Of a stretch of DNA of 64,000 nucleotides, positions 18,805 to 29,396 are shown piece by piece. Both the position numbers and the translations under genes were made by a program. The stretch spans positions 1 to 64,000 of the forward strand of contig WBZZ01005569.1 in assembly GCA_019918135.1 (NCBI GenBank), in the 5' to 3' direction. The notes beneath the pieces were generated by a model. That model was not told the DNA's origin, made no database searches, and saw only the letters and a program-made list of their open reading frames with translations. Origin of the DNA: Paulinella micropora (lineage: Eukaryota; Cercozoa; Imbricatea; Euglyphida; Paulinellidae). Position 1 is the stretch's first letter. Each line of letters starts with the position of its first letter.

Positions 18805-18937
18805 TTCCGGCGGGGTTGCACACGAGAAAGAGAAGACCCTGGAGAAAAAGCTCAGGCCCGCGCAGCCTCTCTCCAGAACCCCCGCCGAAAGCTCCGGGGC
18901 GTGTTCGCCTCTCTAAGATTTCAATCTGATTCCGGGA
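18805..18937 (+). mobile_element. Internally deleted TnpB element (about 130 bp)
   Basis: The left part (CCGGCGGGGTTGCACACGAG, GAGAAGACCCTGGAGAAAAA, GGCCCGCGCAGCC) matches the region after the leader in all TnpB copies. The right part (GGGGCGTGTTCGCCTC...AGATTTCAATCTGATTCC) is the TRE. The whole TnpB gene between them is gone, which is the expected make-up of a non-autonomous element moved by a related transposase. Confidence 0.65.
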
Positions 18938-19310
18938 AAAATATTCCGCTTTTGTTTGAGTTTTTAATAAACATTGTTTAGTTTTCCGACAAGGGGGCAG
19001 CCGCTTCCAGCTTGCTGACGCGGATCTTCATGCTGGCTTTGTTGTACTTTCTTTGGATTGCTGGAGCCAAACGCCCCTCCTATACAAGGCAAAGGTCCAG
19101 CCCTTTGTCAAGTTTCCGAATTGCGCTTATGTCAGAAAGGCCGGCTTTTTCTATCAAACAAACAAAAGCCAAGATCAGGAGCTGACATGGACATTGTACA
19201 CCAGACCCACCCCGTGGTGGTGGAGGAGGAGGAGGAGGAGGAGGAGGAATGCGACGGGGTCGAAACGACGACGACGCAGGCAGCCAAGGAGGCGCTCCTC
19301 CTTCCCCTTT
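18938..19310. other. Gene scraps
   Basis: The minus strand ends a short frame, RLAPAIQRKYNKASMKIRVS then LEAAAPLSEN and stop near 18977. Another ends AIRKLDKGLDLCLV near 19080. Both look like C-termini of unknown genes. A (GGA)n tract lies at 19214-19250. I cannot assemble a gene. Confidence 0.3.
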
Positions 19311-19790
19311 ACCCTCTTCTCCCCCCTTGCCCGTCTGTTTATTTGGTTGTCGAGCAAAAAAAAATTTTTTTCTTGATTTCAAATTTTTCATATTTTTCTG
19401 ACCTTGCGCACGGTGGCCGAGCCATAGCTCCGACAGGGCCCCCATCCAAAAAAAAATTCGGGCAAACTTTCCCTTGATGCCGTCGGGAGTTGTGAGGCCC
19501 TTGTCGTGAATTTTTTTAAATTTTAATTAAAAAACTTTTTTGTTGATTTCATATTTTTTAATATTTCCGCACTTCGTGCATAACTCCATTATAAAACCCC
19601 TTCTCTCCAACAATAGCCTGGACAGAGCACCTACCTCAGGTGTACCTTTTTTCTGTGCTCAGCCTTTTCAATCAAATAGTTTCGTTTTCCAATTACAAAT
19701 ATACTATAATCGAGGGGACCAAAAAAAAGGGCGAGGGCGAGGGATGTGCCGCGCGCTGCCCTTTCTCCCTTCCAGCTGCCTGCCGACGGG
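19311..19790 (+). repeat. Rep-C, Rep-E and TRE fragment
   Basis: Rep-C (19325-19440), Rep-E (19485-19560), unassigned AT-rich DNA, then the start of a TRE tail (GGATGTGCCGCGCGCTGCCC at 19740-19790). Confidence 0.6.
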
Positions 19791-19794
19791 CCAA

Positions 19795-20000
19795 CAACAA
19801 CAACTGCTTCAGTTTGTTTTTGTACCTTTGCTGACAACACGCCTTCTTTAGCGCCGATGGGTCGCACAGGATTGCGTAGAGTTCTTCTTCGAGTTCCTGT
19901 TTAGTCTGCCGCGCAGCTTCCCTGCGCAGAAAGTACAGGCACCGGATTGAAAAATAGGTTACGACACAAGCACCTACAAAAAAAAGTCTAGATTTGCTCG
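19795..20000 (-). pseudogene. Fragment: membrane segment plus coiled coil
   Basis: The minus strand reads GACVVTYFSIRCLYFLRREA, then TKQELEEELYAILCDPSALK and KACCQQRYKNKLK. It has no start codon and lies just downstream of the large membrane-protein gene. It may be that gene's displaced C-terminus or an independent remnant. Confidence 0.4.
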
Positions 20001-20024
20001 CGCACCTTGAGACAGCGGGGCCGC

Positions 20025-21597
20025 CTAGAGCCCGCCCCCTGCGCGGCCCCTTTCCTGGAAGTGTCGGTAGGCCTCCCCCCGGAAGTTGGCCAGTTCCTGT
20101 TCCAACCCCCAGTTGCCAAGTTCGGGGCGCCGGGCCTGGCGGTGGCAGCAGTACTCGAACCCCCGCCACAGCCGCCTGGCACCCAGCCCTAGGCCCGCGT
20201 GCGCGGCTACGACTGTGTGCAACAGCCACCAGTCCGGTGCTACCTTGGGGCTGAAAACCCACACAGCCACCGCGGTGCACAGCACGGGCCCTGACACACA
20301 CCAAGCCAGCCACGAGGCGCGGGCCCGGGGGACGCGTCGGGTCCACAGGGCCACAAACACTGGCGCCGGCGCCATGCCACACAGGACCACGAGCGCCTTG
20401 GATTGTGCCCTCAGCCGCAGGTCGGCGGACACGTAGTAGGCCCAGCACCACAGCGCGATCCAGTACAGCACCAGCAGCAGCCATGACCAAGGGCAGCACC
20501 CCTCCGAGCAACCTAACAGCCTGCCCTCCGTCTTGTACTGGAGGTGCATCAACAACACCCGGGTGTCCTGCAACAGGCCCGGCTCCACACCCCAGCGGTC
20601 CGTCATGCCCAGCACCCGCCCGGCCTCGGCCGCCGACCAGCCTTCTACCACCTGCAGCCCCAGCTCCTGGGTCTCGTACAGGTGCTGTAGCGTGTAGGGG
20701 GGGTGGTCCAACAGGTCCGTGCCCTCAATCAGCGCGACCAGGTTCTGGACGTCGGTGCGAGTAAAGTCGGCCGACACCTCTACCTCTGCGTCGTCCGGCC
20801 TGCCCGGGGGCGCCGGGAGGCAGGCGGCGATCTCTGCCCTGACAGTCAGGGTGCTACCGTCGTGGGCCAGACACAGCACCCGCGTGGCGGGGGGCGCCCC
20901 CGCGCCGGCCTCCCCCGCGCCTGCTTCTGGACCGTCGTCCAGCCCGGCCGGTTGCCGCCCGCCCGCCGGGGGCGGGGCTACGCGGGGTGGGAGGGACTCG
21001 TTCGCGCGCCAGCACAGGCAACGGGCGCAGCAACACATACCACAGAAGAGCAGCAAGACGAACAGCAGGGTGCCCCGGAAGGCCGGGGGCCGCCGCCGCC
21101 GGGCCCAGCCAGGCTCGGCCGTTGTGGCAGTCCTCCAGGTTGTAAAGCCACCATTGTTTGTCCCGTCGCTGGGACAGCGTGGTACCCAACGGGCAAAGCT
21201 CGAACAGGCGCCAGGGGTACACCAGCGGGGCTGCGGGCAGGTCTTCGTCCGTGCCCAGGGGCTGCACCCACACCACCGCGACCGAGAGCGGCTCACTCAT
21301 CTTTAGGGGCCTCCCCGTGCAGGCCTGGGGCGGCGGGTCGGGCCAGGATCCGTTAGTCTCTAACGCTCGTCGCCTGAGGGGCCCGTAGTAGGTATTCGGC
21401 GACAGACAGCAGCCCAGCTCGATCGCTGGCCAGGGGTCGACGATCTGGGTCACGTTGGCGTACACCGACACGTCGGCGAGCGGGTGCAGCGACAGCTCCT
21501 GCAGCTGCGGGAGGTAGTAGCAGTTAAGCAACACGCCAAGGCACAAGAAGGAGAGCAGGCACGAGCTGGGAGGGGGGCAGCCCTCGCTTGACTCCAT
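20025..21597 (-). CDS. Large membrane protein, unknown function
   Basis: Starts at ATG 21597 with MESSEGCPPPSSCLLSFLCL, a signal-anchor-like segment, then an ectodomain with NVT and NGS sequons. One transmembrane helix follows (LLFVLLLFCGMCCCARCLCW), then a cytosolic-type domain and about four more helices (WLLLVLYWIALWCWAYYV; VLCTAVAVWVF), ending ELANFREGAYRHFQ-like and RAGGGL. The region does not read as a single frame in this sequence (about one break, or an undetected splice or assembly slip in a G/C run). GC-rich throughout; family not recognised. Confidence 0.55.
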
Positions 21598-21599
21598 GC

Positions 21600-22300
21600 G
21601 GTTAGGCGCTCAGGGGCACGCCTGGTTGCTTCTTTTTTGGGACCTGGAGGGCCGCTCCCGCGGTGTGGCCGGGCGGGGGAAGCGGGGGGGGGGGGGGGGG
21701 GCGCCCGACGGCGTGGCCGGGCGGGGGAGGGGGGTGTGTGCGGAGGGGAAAAGGGGGGGAGGGGGGAAAGGCGTTCTAGCCTCACGGCCCAACTTGCACC
21801 TTTTGGTGCCACAGCGCTCGCAGTGTTGCTCCCTGGACATGGGAGTGGTCCTTGCTGTACTCTTTACGAGGAGGCTTAGAAGCAGAAAAGCTGTCGGGAC
21901 TGCCACCCCGTGCTGCTACGGATACTTTGCTGCACAGTTTTGAAATCTGTTGCCTAGTATTCCACAGCAGGCCGCACACGCCGTGCTCCTCGGCCCGGCG
22001 ACGGTAACCCGCCTGGCATATGGAGGCACCTTGAAGGATTGCTAGTCAAACATGCCAGTGAGGTCAAGGCTTGTGCAAAAAGACACAACGTAGACATGGG
22101 AAAGCTGCGTACATAATAACCTTGAACAGGTAGTTAGCATTTTTATCAAGAATCTTCCTCTTTTTTAATAAAAATTTTGTTGCAGTTCTTGGCGCCCCAC
22201 TCCAGCCATGCTTCTTTCACGTGCCAAGATTAAGATTTTGTCAGGCATATTGTTTAAATTTTTTTTTGTACACCGGCGAAGCGCGCCCCTGCCCCCTTCA
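21600..22300. repeat. G/C arm, Cys-knuckle scrap and duplicated 14.2-kb segment
   Basis: G/C arm (21650-21780). Then 21785-21985, where the minus strand reads SREQHCERCGTKRCKLGREA, a possible zinc-knuckle scrap. From 22003 to 22300 the sequence repeats 14230-14545 (3' part of the small gene plus Rep-A) with small deletions. Confidence 0.5.
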
Positions 22301-22925
22301 CGCGAGAAAAACAAGAGAAGGGGGGGGGGGCGGGAGGGGAGAGGCGCCCCCCCTCCATCCACTCCCCCCCCGTTTTCCCCCGTCCCCCATTTTCCCCCGT
22401 CCCCCGTTTTCCCCTTCCTCCCCCCCCCCCCCCGTTCTACCCCCGTTCCCCCCTCCCCCCCTCCCCCCCTCCTCCCCCTCCTTCCCTCTCTTTCTCTCTC
22501 TCCTCTCTCTCTCTTGTTTCTTACGCGGAATTTGTCGCCAAATGTGTATGTGTGCGTATTTCCCGGGGAAAAGGGAAAAGTGCGCCCCAATTGTGCTCCC
22601 CCCATCAAAAAGAATTTTTTCGTGCAAACTTCCCCTCGGGGGAGGCCGGGGGCCGGGGGGGGGGGGGGAAGAAGGGGGAAAGGGAGAGAGAGAAGGAAGA
22701 GGGAAAGGGAGAGAGAGAAGGAAGGGGGAGAGGGGGGAGGGGGGGGGGGGCGCGCGCCCGCCCCCCCCCCTTCCCCCCACCTCTCCTTCCCTCTGTTTGC
22801 ACATCTTTCCCTCTCTTTCCCCCTCTCCTCTCTCTCTCTTCTTTCTTGCGTGGAATTTGTCTCCAAATATGCACGTGTGCGTATTTCCCGGGGAAAGGGG
22901 GAAAGCGCGCCACAATCCGACAAGC
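22301..22925 (+). repeat. GCM pair
   Basis: Pyrimidine arm, full core (22520-22655), a purine arm of two 35-bp-scale units, GGGCGCGCGCCC, a second pyrimidine arm and a core cut after its first half (22845-22915). Confidence 0.75.
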
Positions 22926-23255
22926 AAGGATGAGGGGGCTGCGACAAACGAACAGAATTCTGGAGAGAAACCCCCTCGTACACCCCCCCCCGCCCTCCGG
23001 CGTTCGCGCAACCTCTGAAAGAAAATGAAAAGTGCGCAAAGCCAAAGCAGCAAAGGAAAAAACCTTAGCTAAAGTTTGCGGCCCCTTGCCTCCCTAATTC
23101 CCCTTCCACAGCACCCGCACGCTCTTTTCTCTTCCCCTTCCCCCCTCTCCCACATCCTTTCTGCACGCGTTGGCTTTTTTTTAATCAGACAACTTTTTTT
23201 AAAAAAAACTTTTCTTTGTTGTTGTTTTATTTTTATTTTTAGGTTTGATGTTCTT
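22926..23255. other. Spacer
   Basis: Begins with CTGCGACAAACGAACAGAATT...ACCCCCTCGTACA, also found at 30.0 kb, so it is a small dispersed repeat. The rest is T/A-rich 3' flank of the convergent KilA-N gene. No gene seen. Confidence 0.5.
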
Positions 23256-23259
23256 GAGG

Positions 23260-24804
23260 CTAGGAACGAGTCATAACAGAGCAAGGTTCGCGAACAATAT
23301 ACTTGCGCGGAATCCCGCGGGTCTCAAAGAACACCTGTGCCTCTGCGTTGCCCTCGCGCAGTGCCTTGAGTTTCTCGACACGCAGTTCATATTCGACTGT
23401 TCCAGGGGGGACTAGCCCGTGGGGCTCGTCCAGTGTAAACAAAAACAGGTCGTCTCCCAGGATTTCCAGACCAAGCGTGGTTTCTAATTCCAGATCAGAT
23501 TCGAGGTCCTCCGCGTGGCCCCAGGCGTTTTTCGCCGCCAGGTACAAGAACAGGTGGGCCAGGGGCAGGTTGGTGCTGTTAAGTTTGCGGCTGGGCAAAC
23601 GCGCGCACACGATCCGCACCACTTCTTGATGTATGAGGGTGCCGTCCACTCGGTTGAAACGGGCAACCGCGGCCGGGTTCGTGGGGCGCAACACTTGGGC
23701 TACACTGTCCTGTAGCGCGGCGACCCCTTCTTCGTTTGCATCGACACTATTGTCTTCTTCTCCTGCCTCGGTCATGGCTGTTTCGCGCACCTCCTTCGCG
23801 TGTGCGGTCAGCGACCTAGCCAGGCGCTCGCAGAAAACCCGTGCCTGCTCGTTCATCAGCCGAGACCAACAGGGGTCCCCTTTGCAAGTCGAGCCCGCGG
23901 GGTGCTGCTCGGCCTCCGTGTCGTCCGACTGCAACACAGGCACTGCGCCCAGCAAGAGCTTGCGCCGTTTACACGCGCTCTCTTCCTGCAAGCTCGTGAT
24001 GGTCATTTGCTGTTTCAAGGCTACGTCGGACAGCGCCAGCCGAGCTTCCTGCTCCTTTATGACTCGTTCTCTTTCTCGCAGCGTCGTATCTTGAGCTTGG
24101 ATCGTCATTTCCTTGGCCTGAAGTGCCATGTCCTTCGCCTCCAGCAATTGTTGCAATTGAGTTATCATCGCAGTCTTCAGTGCCAAGGACTCCTGCAAGG
24201 CCGCCGAGTCACCGAAGCCCCTCAGCCCTTGGCGCAAAATATCTCGCACCTCTGGCGCCAGCTCTTCTCTTCGGATCGGCAGAGCCTTTTCCAGTGCTTC
24301 GTCGCCTGCAGAAGCACGGGTGGCGAGGTTCGCCATCTCGGCGCGCAGGGCCTTGCACCGCGGGTGGTCGAAATAAGATAATATTGTCAGCAGATCTTTG
24401 AAGCGTACGCAGGGCACACTGCGGCCTTCGCCTTCCTTAACCTCCCTTGCTGGTGCCACCACACCATGGTCGGCCCGCGCGGTCTTGTACGGAAACACAA
24501 AAAACTTCACGGGAAAATTCAATTCTTTTTCAATACCGTTTGAGTCTCCAATCCTAGGTGCCACCCGTGACCACTTATTTCTGGCGGAATCCATCGAACA
24601 GTCCGTGAACTCGCAAATGGCATCTGTGACAGCAAAGTAGCCACCCGGGGCGCGTCGGACCTTGGAAAAATCTTTCGGGCCGAGTTTCATGAGCAGTCGG
24701 TTCTCTTCCACCACGTTAAGACCGTCCCCGCTGCCGCTCAGCACGCCAGTTAGTTGGCCTGTCGTTGGCGTGGTAAGTGCGATTGCTGCTTCCTGCTTGT
24801 CCAT
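23260..24804 (-). CDS. KilA-N/BRO-like protein with central coiled coil
   Basis: 514 residues from ATG 24804. The N-terminal domain (about residues 40-180) has GYFAVTDAICEFTDCSMDSA followed by a conserved VPCVRFKDLLTILSYFDHPR helix, the same module as in the HNH-linked family. Residues about 215-285 form a long heptad-rich coiled coil (LQQLLEAKDMALQAKEMTIQ). The C-terminal domain (TNLPLAHLFLYLAAKNAWGH, GIPRKYIVREPCS) is shared with the remnants at 39.9-40.8 and 48.7-49.7 kb and replaces the HNH nuclease. Probable DNA-binding regulator that oligomerises through the coil. The best preserved member of this sub-family here. Confidence 0.75.
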   Translation of the reverse strand: MDKQEAAIALTTPTTGQLTGVLSGSGDGLNVVEENRLLMKLGPKDFSKVRRAPGGYFAVTDAICEFTDCSMDSARNKWSRVAPRIGDSNGIEKELNFPVKFFVFPYKTARADHGVVAPAREVKEGEGRSVPCVRFKDLLTILSYFDHPRCKALRAEMANLATRASAGDEALEKALPIRREELAPEVRDILRQGLRGFGDSAALQESLALKTAMITQLQQLLEAKDMALQAKEMTIQAQDTTLRERERVIKEQEARLALSDVALKQQMTITSLQEESACKRRKLLLGAVPVLQSDDTEAEQHPAGSTCKGDPCWSRLMNEQARVFCERLARSLTAHAKEVRETAMTEAGEEDNSVDANEEGVAALQDSVAQVLRPTNPAAVARFNRVDGTLIHQEVVRIVCARLPSRKLNSTNLPLAHLFLYLAAKNAWGHAEDLESDLELETTLGLEILGDDLFLFTLDEPHGLVPPGTVEYELRVEKLKALREGNAEAQVFFETRGIPRKYIVREPCSVMTRS

Positions 24805-25070
24805 GTTTTTTGTGTGTAGGGACTTTTGTGATTTTTTGGTTTAAGGAATTTTGATTGTCAAGAGAAGCGCGACTACAGATTTTTTTTATATTTTTATTTA
24901 CAATTTCCCTCTCTTCCCTCCCCCCCCCCCCCCCCGTTCTCCCCGTTCTCCCCCCGTTCCCCCCCTCCCCCCTCCTCCCCTCCTTCCCTCTCTTTCCCCT
25001 TCTCCTCTCTCTCTCTCTCTCTCAGAGGCCGGGGGAAAGGGGGAGGGGGAGGGGAAAAAACGGGAAGAGG
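24805..25070 (+). repeat. Upstream region and GCM pyrimidine arm
   Basis: 24805-24905 is the AT-rich upstream region of the minus-strand gene. 24910-25065 is a GCM pyrimidine/purine arm without a core. Confidence 0.55.
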
Positions 25071-25071
25071 C

Positions 25072-25318
25072 CCAGCAAGAAGCGGAACCGCTGGCGCCTA
25101 GTACGGCGCGCTATTACTCGAGTGCGTGACAAGATCTATAATATGGTCCAAGACGTGCACAAGAAAGCCGCCAGATGCGGGGGGCGGCGCCCCCCGTGCC
25201 CCCCCCCCCCCCCTGCAGCCAGCGCCGGGGGGCATGCCCCCCGTGCCCCCCCCCTTTTCTCTATTCCAGCCCGTGCCAGCGGGGTGGCACAGGCTTGTAC
25301 GCAATGCGGGGCGCTGTG
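25072..25318 (+). pseudogene. TnpB copy 4, fragment with TPEs
   Basis: Codes KKRNRWRLV, RRAITRVRDKIYNMVQDVHK, KAAR, then a TPE pair (25177-25290), then AQACTQCGALWG. The layout and TPE position match copy 1 exactly, so this is a truncated relative of copy 1. It joins the duplicated BTB/RING segment at about 25320-25356. Confidence 0.75.
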
Positions 25319-25355
25319 GGGGCTGGGGGCGGTGCTGGCGCGACTGTGCCAGCAC

Positions 25356-26205
25356 GCGGGGGCCGTCCGCTCGTACATACCAGGTCTTTGCGCTGGAGAT
25401 GTTGCTGGTGAACATCTGCAAGTTGATGCAGCTCGAGCGCGACGAGGTGTGGGCCATACTAGGCGACGCCAGCGACATGCTTCAGCTGTCGGATCTGGGG
25501 TGGCACGCCGCGGCTGTGGCGGCGCGATCCTCAGTGCTACTCTACTTATTGCTACAGCTCCAACCTCCGCAGAGTGCGCAGTGCTGCCAGGAGCTGCTGG
25601 AGCTGGCGATTACCAATGCGTGCACGCCGGAGGTCGAAGGCGATGGTTTTGTGGTCCTGCGGAGGTCCGTGCCGCAGGTCCTGTGCCTGGCACAAGCTGC
25701 GGCCCGAAGAAGAAGAAGAAGAAGAAGAAGAAGAAGAAGAAGAAGAAGAAGAAGAAGAAGAAGAAGAAGAAGAAGAAGAAGAAGACCACGAGGACGCGGC
25801 CGCTCCCTGCGGCAGCTGCGAGGATTGCCAGCAGGAGGCAGCCCAGCGCTAGCTGCGCCAGCTGCGCAAAAAAGAAAACAAAAACACTTGCTGCCACGAG
25901 CACGGTGGCAGTGCTGCGGCCGCCGAGCCCCCTGCTCCCAGCAGCGCGGCCGCCTGGGCCGAGAACGTCGCGCGGCTAAACCCCGAGCTCTGGCCCGACG
26001 CCGAGGACAAGGGCGCCATAGCCTCCGCGCTGGCCGCTCGACAGCCTGCGCGCAGCTAAAGGCCTGCCCGCTCTGTCGTCGCGAAATCGAACAATTCGTG
26101 GTTCCCGTGTAAGACCCCCATTGAGAGTTCTAATCAATTTTTATTAAATAGAAAAAAAAAGTTGCTCTGCGGCTGAAAGGGACCGCGGCTCCGGCGCGTC
26201 CAGCG
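25356..26205 (+). repeat. Segmental duplication, copy B
   Basis: Near-identical to 16387-17245, differing by three GAA units (tract at 25706-25784) and two substitutions that I noticed (near 25377 and 25918). It contains the same degraded BTB/BACK-like and RING-tail gene from ATG 25399 to 26112. Confidence 0.85.
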
Positions 26206-26214
26206 GCTCCTGGC

Positions 26215-27090
26215 TACAAATGTGAGCCAAGCGAAATTAATAAAAATTTTGTTGCAGTTCTTGGCGCCCTACTTCAACCATGCTTCCTTCTTCTCCCTTT
26301 CTTAGTTCGCCGTGCCAAGATTAAGATTTTGTCAGGGATATTGTTTTAATTTTTTCTTGTACACCGGCGAAGCGCGCCCCTGCCCCTACCGTCCCGGCCC
26401 CCCCTCCCCCCCCCTCCTCTCTTTTCCCCACGCCACCCTGAACATGCCTGCCTAGCTTGGCGCAGCAACAATTCCTTGGTGCACTTTTCTTTCCCCGGAA
26501 AACAGACCTCATTTTGGGCGGATTACCATGAACTTTTTTTAAATTTTGTACAAATTGTAGCACGCCCCTGCATTCAGCGTTAAGTGTAGGACTTTGTCGA
26601 GTTTTAATTAAAAAACTTTTTTGCTGATTTCATATGACACAATGGCCAAGCCATAGCACCGACAAAGCGCAGTCGAGGATCGTGAGGCACTTGTCCACCG
26701 CCCATCCTTTTCGGGCACTCTTCCCCCTCGGAAGATGCCGGGGGGGGGCGCCCCTCCCCCCGTTTCCCTCCTCCCCCCGTTTCCCCCCTCCTCACCGTCC
26801 CCCCCCCCCTCCCGCCCTCTCTCTCCCTCTCGCTCTCTCTTCTTTCTTGCGCGAAATTTGTCGCCAAATGTGCGTGTGTGCGTATTTCCCGGGGAAAGGG
26901 GGAAAGCGCGTCAGAATTGTGCTCTCCCCATCAAAAAAGAATTTTTTCGGGCAAACTTCCCCTCGGGGGAGGCCGGAGGCCGGGGGGGTGGGGGGGAAGA
27001 AGGGGGAAAGGGAAAGAGAGAAGGAAGGGGGAGGGGGGAAGGGAAAACGGAGGGAAGGGGAAACGGGGGGGGGGGGGCGCCCCCCCCCAT
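26215..27090 (+). repeat. Rep-A, Rep-B copy 3 and GCM
   Basis: Rep-A (26225-26395), Rep-B (26405-26720), GCM half and arms, full core (26840-26965), then purine arm and GGGGCGCCCCCCCC leading into the TnpB leader. Confidence 0.7.
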
Positions 27091-27261
27091 GTGAGGGCTA
27101 AGAAAAAGCCTGTCCATTTCTGTCTCATTTGTCTAACTTATCAAGCGTCACAAATCAAAACATTTCGGTCTTGTTCCTTTGCCAGTGGCATGCTCATAGG
27201 AAGATCACTTGGCTCTATGAACTCTGTCTTGACAACAAGCTACATCTAAGCCATCCGACGA
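27090..27261 (+). mobile_element. TnpB element leader (copy 2)
   Basis: Same leader as at 1306-1490, with AGAAAAAGCCTGTCCATTTC and CTTGACAACAAGCTACATC. Confidence 0.65.
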
Positions 27262-27273
27262 GTGACTTCTCCA

Positions 27274-29260
27274 ATGAGGCGGTGCACTCTCTGGGACCTC
27301 GGGCGGGCATGGCCCCCCGAACCGAGCCTTCAGCCCACACCGGCGGGTTGCCCACAAGAAGAGAAGACCCGGGAGAAAAAGTTGAGGCCCGCGCAGCCTC
27401 CCCCAGAGCCTTCCTTAGCGTATGCGCCGTTCTGGACTGAGTCTGCCAGAGAGATGTCTAGGCAGTTACCTCTCTACACAGGAGGCGGCCTGGCCAGAGC
27501 GAGCGCAAGCCGCCTGCCTATTCCTCTGAGCAGGGACTTGGGTAACGGTTCCTGGAGCTCGGTCAGAAGGTACGAGCCAACAACGATACAAGGCCCGCAG
27601 GAGACCTCCTGGCAATCGCGACTTTCACTGCTGCCCCCAACCCAGATCAACGCGCGACGCAACGCAGCCAAAGCAGACGAGACGCAGAACAAGCCGCCCA
27701 AGAAGAAAAAGTTTAGTCTGAACAAAAAAGCTGACAAGACGCCCCCGCTCAAGACACTCACGTGCAGGATCTACCCAAAGAGCAATGATAAACAGGTTAG
27801 GCGAGCTTGGCTGCGCAAGGCGTGGCTGGCATTTCGAGCAGTTCATACCATCTGGAACGCAACGCTGGGCTGGCTGAGAAAAGAGGATGAGCGCTTCCCC
27901 TGGCCCAGCGAAGAGGAGCAGGAGCAAAGTCAACCCACGCAGGTTGTTAGCAAGAAGAGGCGGCGCCAAGAAAAAAAGGAGGAAAAGCCCGCCAAGCGAC
28001 AAAAAAAAGGAGGAAAAGCCCGCCAAGCGACAAAAAAAAGAGGAGAAGCCGCAGGAGCAGAAAGACGAGCCGGAGAAGGAAGAGACGCCCGAGGAGATCA
28101 AGGCCAGAAAAGCAAAGGAACGCCAAGAACAAAAGGAGCGCCGAGAGCAAAGAAGGGCCGAGATGGGCGGTAGAATGCGCTGCTTGGGCGACTTTGATCT
28201 AGATACTCTGCGCCTGCGGTTTGTGAAACAAGATAGCGAATTTGTGCGAGCCAGGCCGTGGCTTCTCAGCGTGCCCTACGACATCCGCGAAGTGGCCATC
28301 CGGGACCTGCAAGCGGCGCGGGCCTCCGCCATCTCAAATCGTAGCCAGACGGGCAAGTTCTTTCACTGGAAAAGAGTCAACTTCCGCAAGTGGGAGGAGC
28401 GCAGGTCTACGATCGCGATCTCGCACACAGTCTGGGGGCGCCAGCGGGGCTTTTTTGCGGGCTTTATGGGACCAGACTCAGTTACCTCCAAGGATTGGCG
28501 CAAGCAAGAGCGTAGGCTTGGAGCCAAGAAGCTTGAAATCAAGTACGACGTGCGCCTGAGGGTCGATCCTTTGGGCAGATGGTACTTACATGTACCGGTA
28601 GAGATAGAGCAGCGGCAGCGCGAATTTGCGGAGCCTGACTCCAAGCGTGTAGTGAGCATCGACCCGGGCGTGAGGAGCTTTCTGACCATGTACCATGCGG
28701 ACTCGGGCGCGATAACCGAATGGGGCCGCGGGTCCATTGCACGCGTGTACCGATTGCATAAACATATAGACAAGCTGCTGGGCAAGGTCGCGCTACTGGC
28801 TAAGGACAGCAGCAAGAAGCGGAACCGCTGGCGCCTACGGCGCGCTATTACTCGAGTGCGTGACAAGATCTATAATATGGTCCAAGACGTGCACACGAAA
28901 GCCGCAAGGTGGCTGCTCGATAACCACGACTACGTCGTGCTACCTTGGTTCGGAGCGTCGGGCATGGTAAAGGGCAAAGCAATCTCACGGCAAACGAAGC
29001 GCAAGCTGCTTGCCTGGCGACACGCAGATTTCCGCAAGCGCTTGCTCAGCCTGCAACGAGAGTATATAGGTAAATGCAAGGTGCTGATCTGCAACGAGGA
29101 GTTCACCACACAGGCTTGTACGCAATGCGGGGCGCTGTGGAGGGACATCAAAGCCGCGAAGACGTACAGCTGCCAGTGGTGTGCTCTCCAGCACGGGCGC
29201 GACATGAACGCCAGTCGCAACATCCTCTTGAGACTGCTACAGCCCGCTGGCGCGGGCTGA
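27274..29260 (+). CDS. Fanzor/TnpB-type RNA-guided endonuclease, fullest copy (frameshifted)
   Basis: The best copy of an IS607-type TnpB (Fanzor) protein. In order: a basic linker (KKKKFSLNKKADKTP); the N-terminal helical domain (LTCRIYPKSNDKQVRRAWLR, AWLAFRAVHTIWNATLGWL); a Lys/Glu-rich stretch; RPWLLSVPYDIREVAIRDLQ; RuvC-I with Asp at codon 28661 (VVSIDPGVRSFLTMY); the LPWFGASGMVKGKAISRQTK block; the catalytic Glu near 29096 (LICNEEFTTQAC); a CxxC...CxxC zinc ribbon; and the third Asp at 29201 (GRDMNASRN). All three catalytic acids are present. A 31-bp tandem duplication near 27978-28039, in the Lys-rich linker, shifts the frame, so the N-terminal domain (27274-28173) and the nuclease part (27887-29260) lie in different frames. 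The stop lies inside the 3' hairpin. No TnpA is adjacent. Confidence 0.85.
27978..28039 (+). repeat. 31-bp tandem duplication in TnpB copy 2
   Basis: GGAGGAAAAGCCCGCCAAGC recurs with a spacing of 31 bp. Copy 3 has a single unit and reads through in one frame here, so the duplication is specific to copy 2. Confidence 0.8.
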
Positions 29261-29396
29261 AAGGGGGGCTCGGGGGCTTTGCCCCCCGCTCTGAGGAGGG
29301 AGGGGGATGTGCCGCGCGCTGCCCTTTCTCCCTTCCAGCTGTAGGAATCTCTGGGGAGGTTCACCTCCACAAGATTTCAATCCGATCCTGTTACGA
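29236..29396 (+). mobile_element. TnpB 3' hairpins and right-end tail, copy 2
   Basis: CAGCCCGCTGGCGCGGGCTG (contains the stop), GGGGGCTTTGCCCCCC, then the tail to GATTTCAATCCGATC. Candidate omega-RNA scaffold and element end. The neighbouring RING gene begins abruptly at the next base. Confidence 0.65.
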
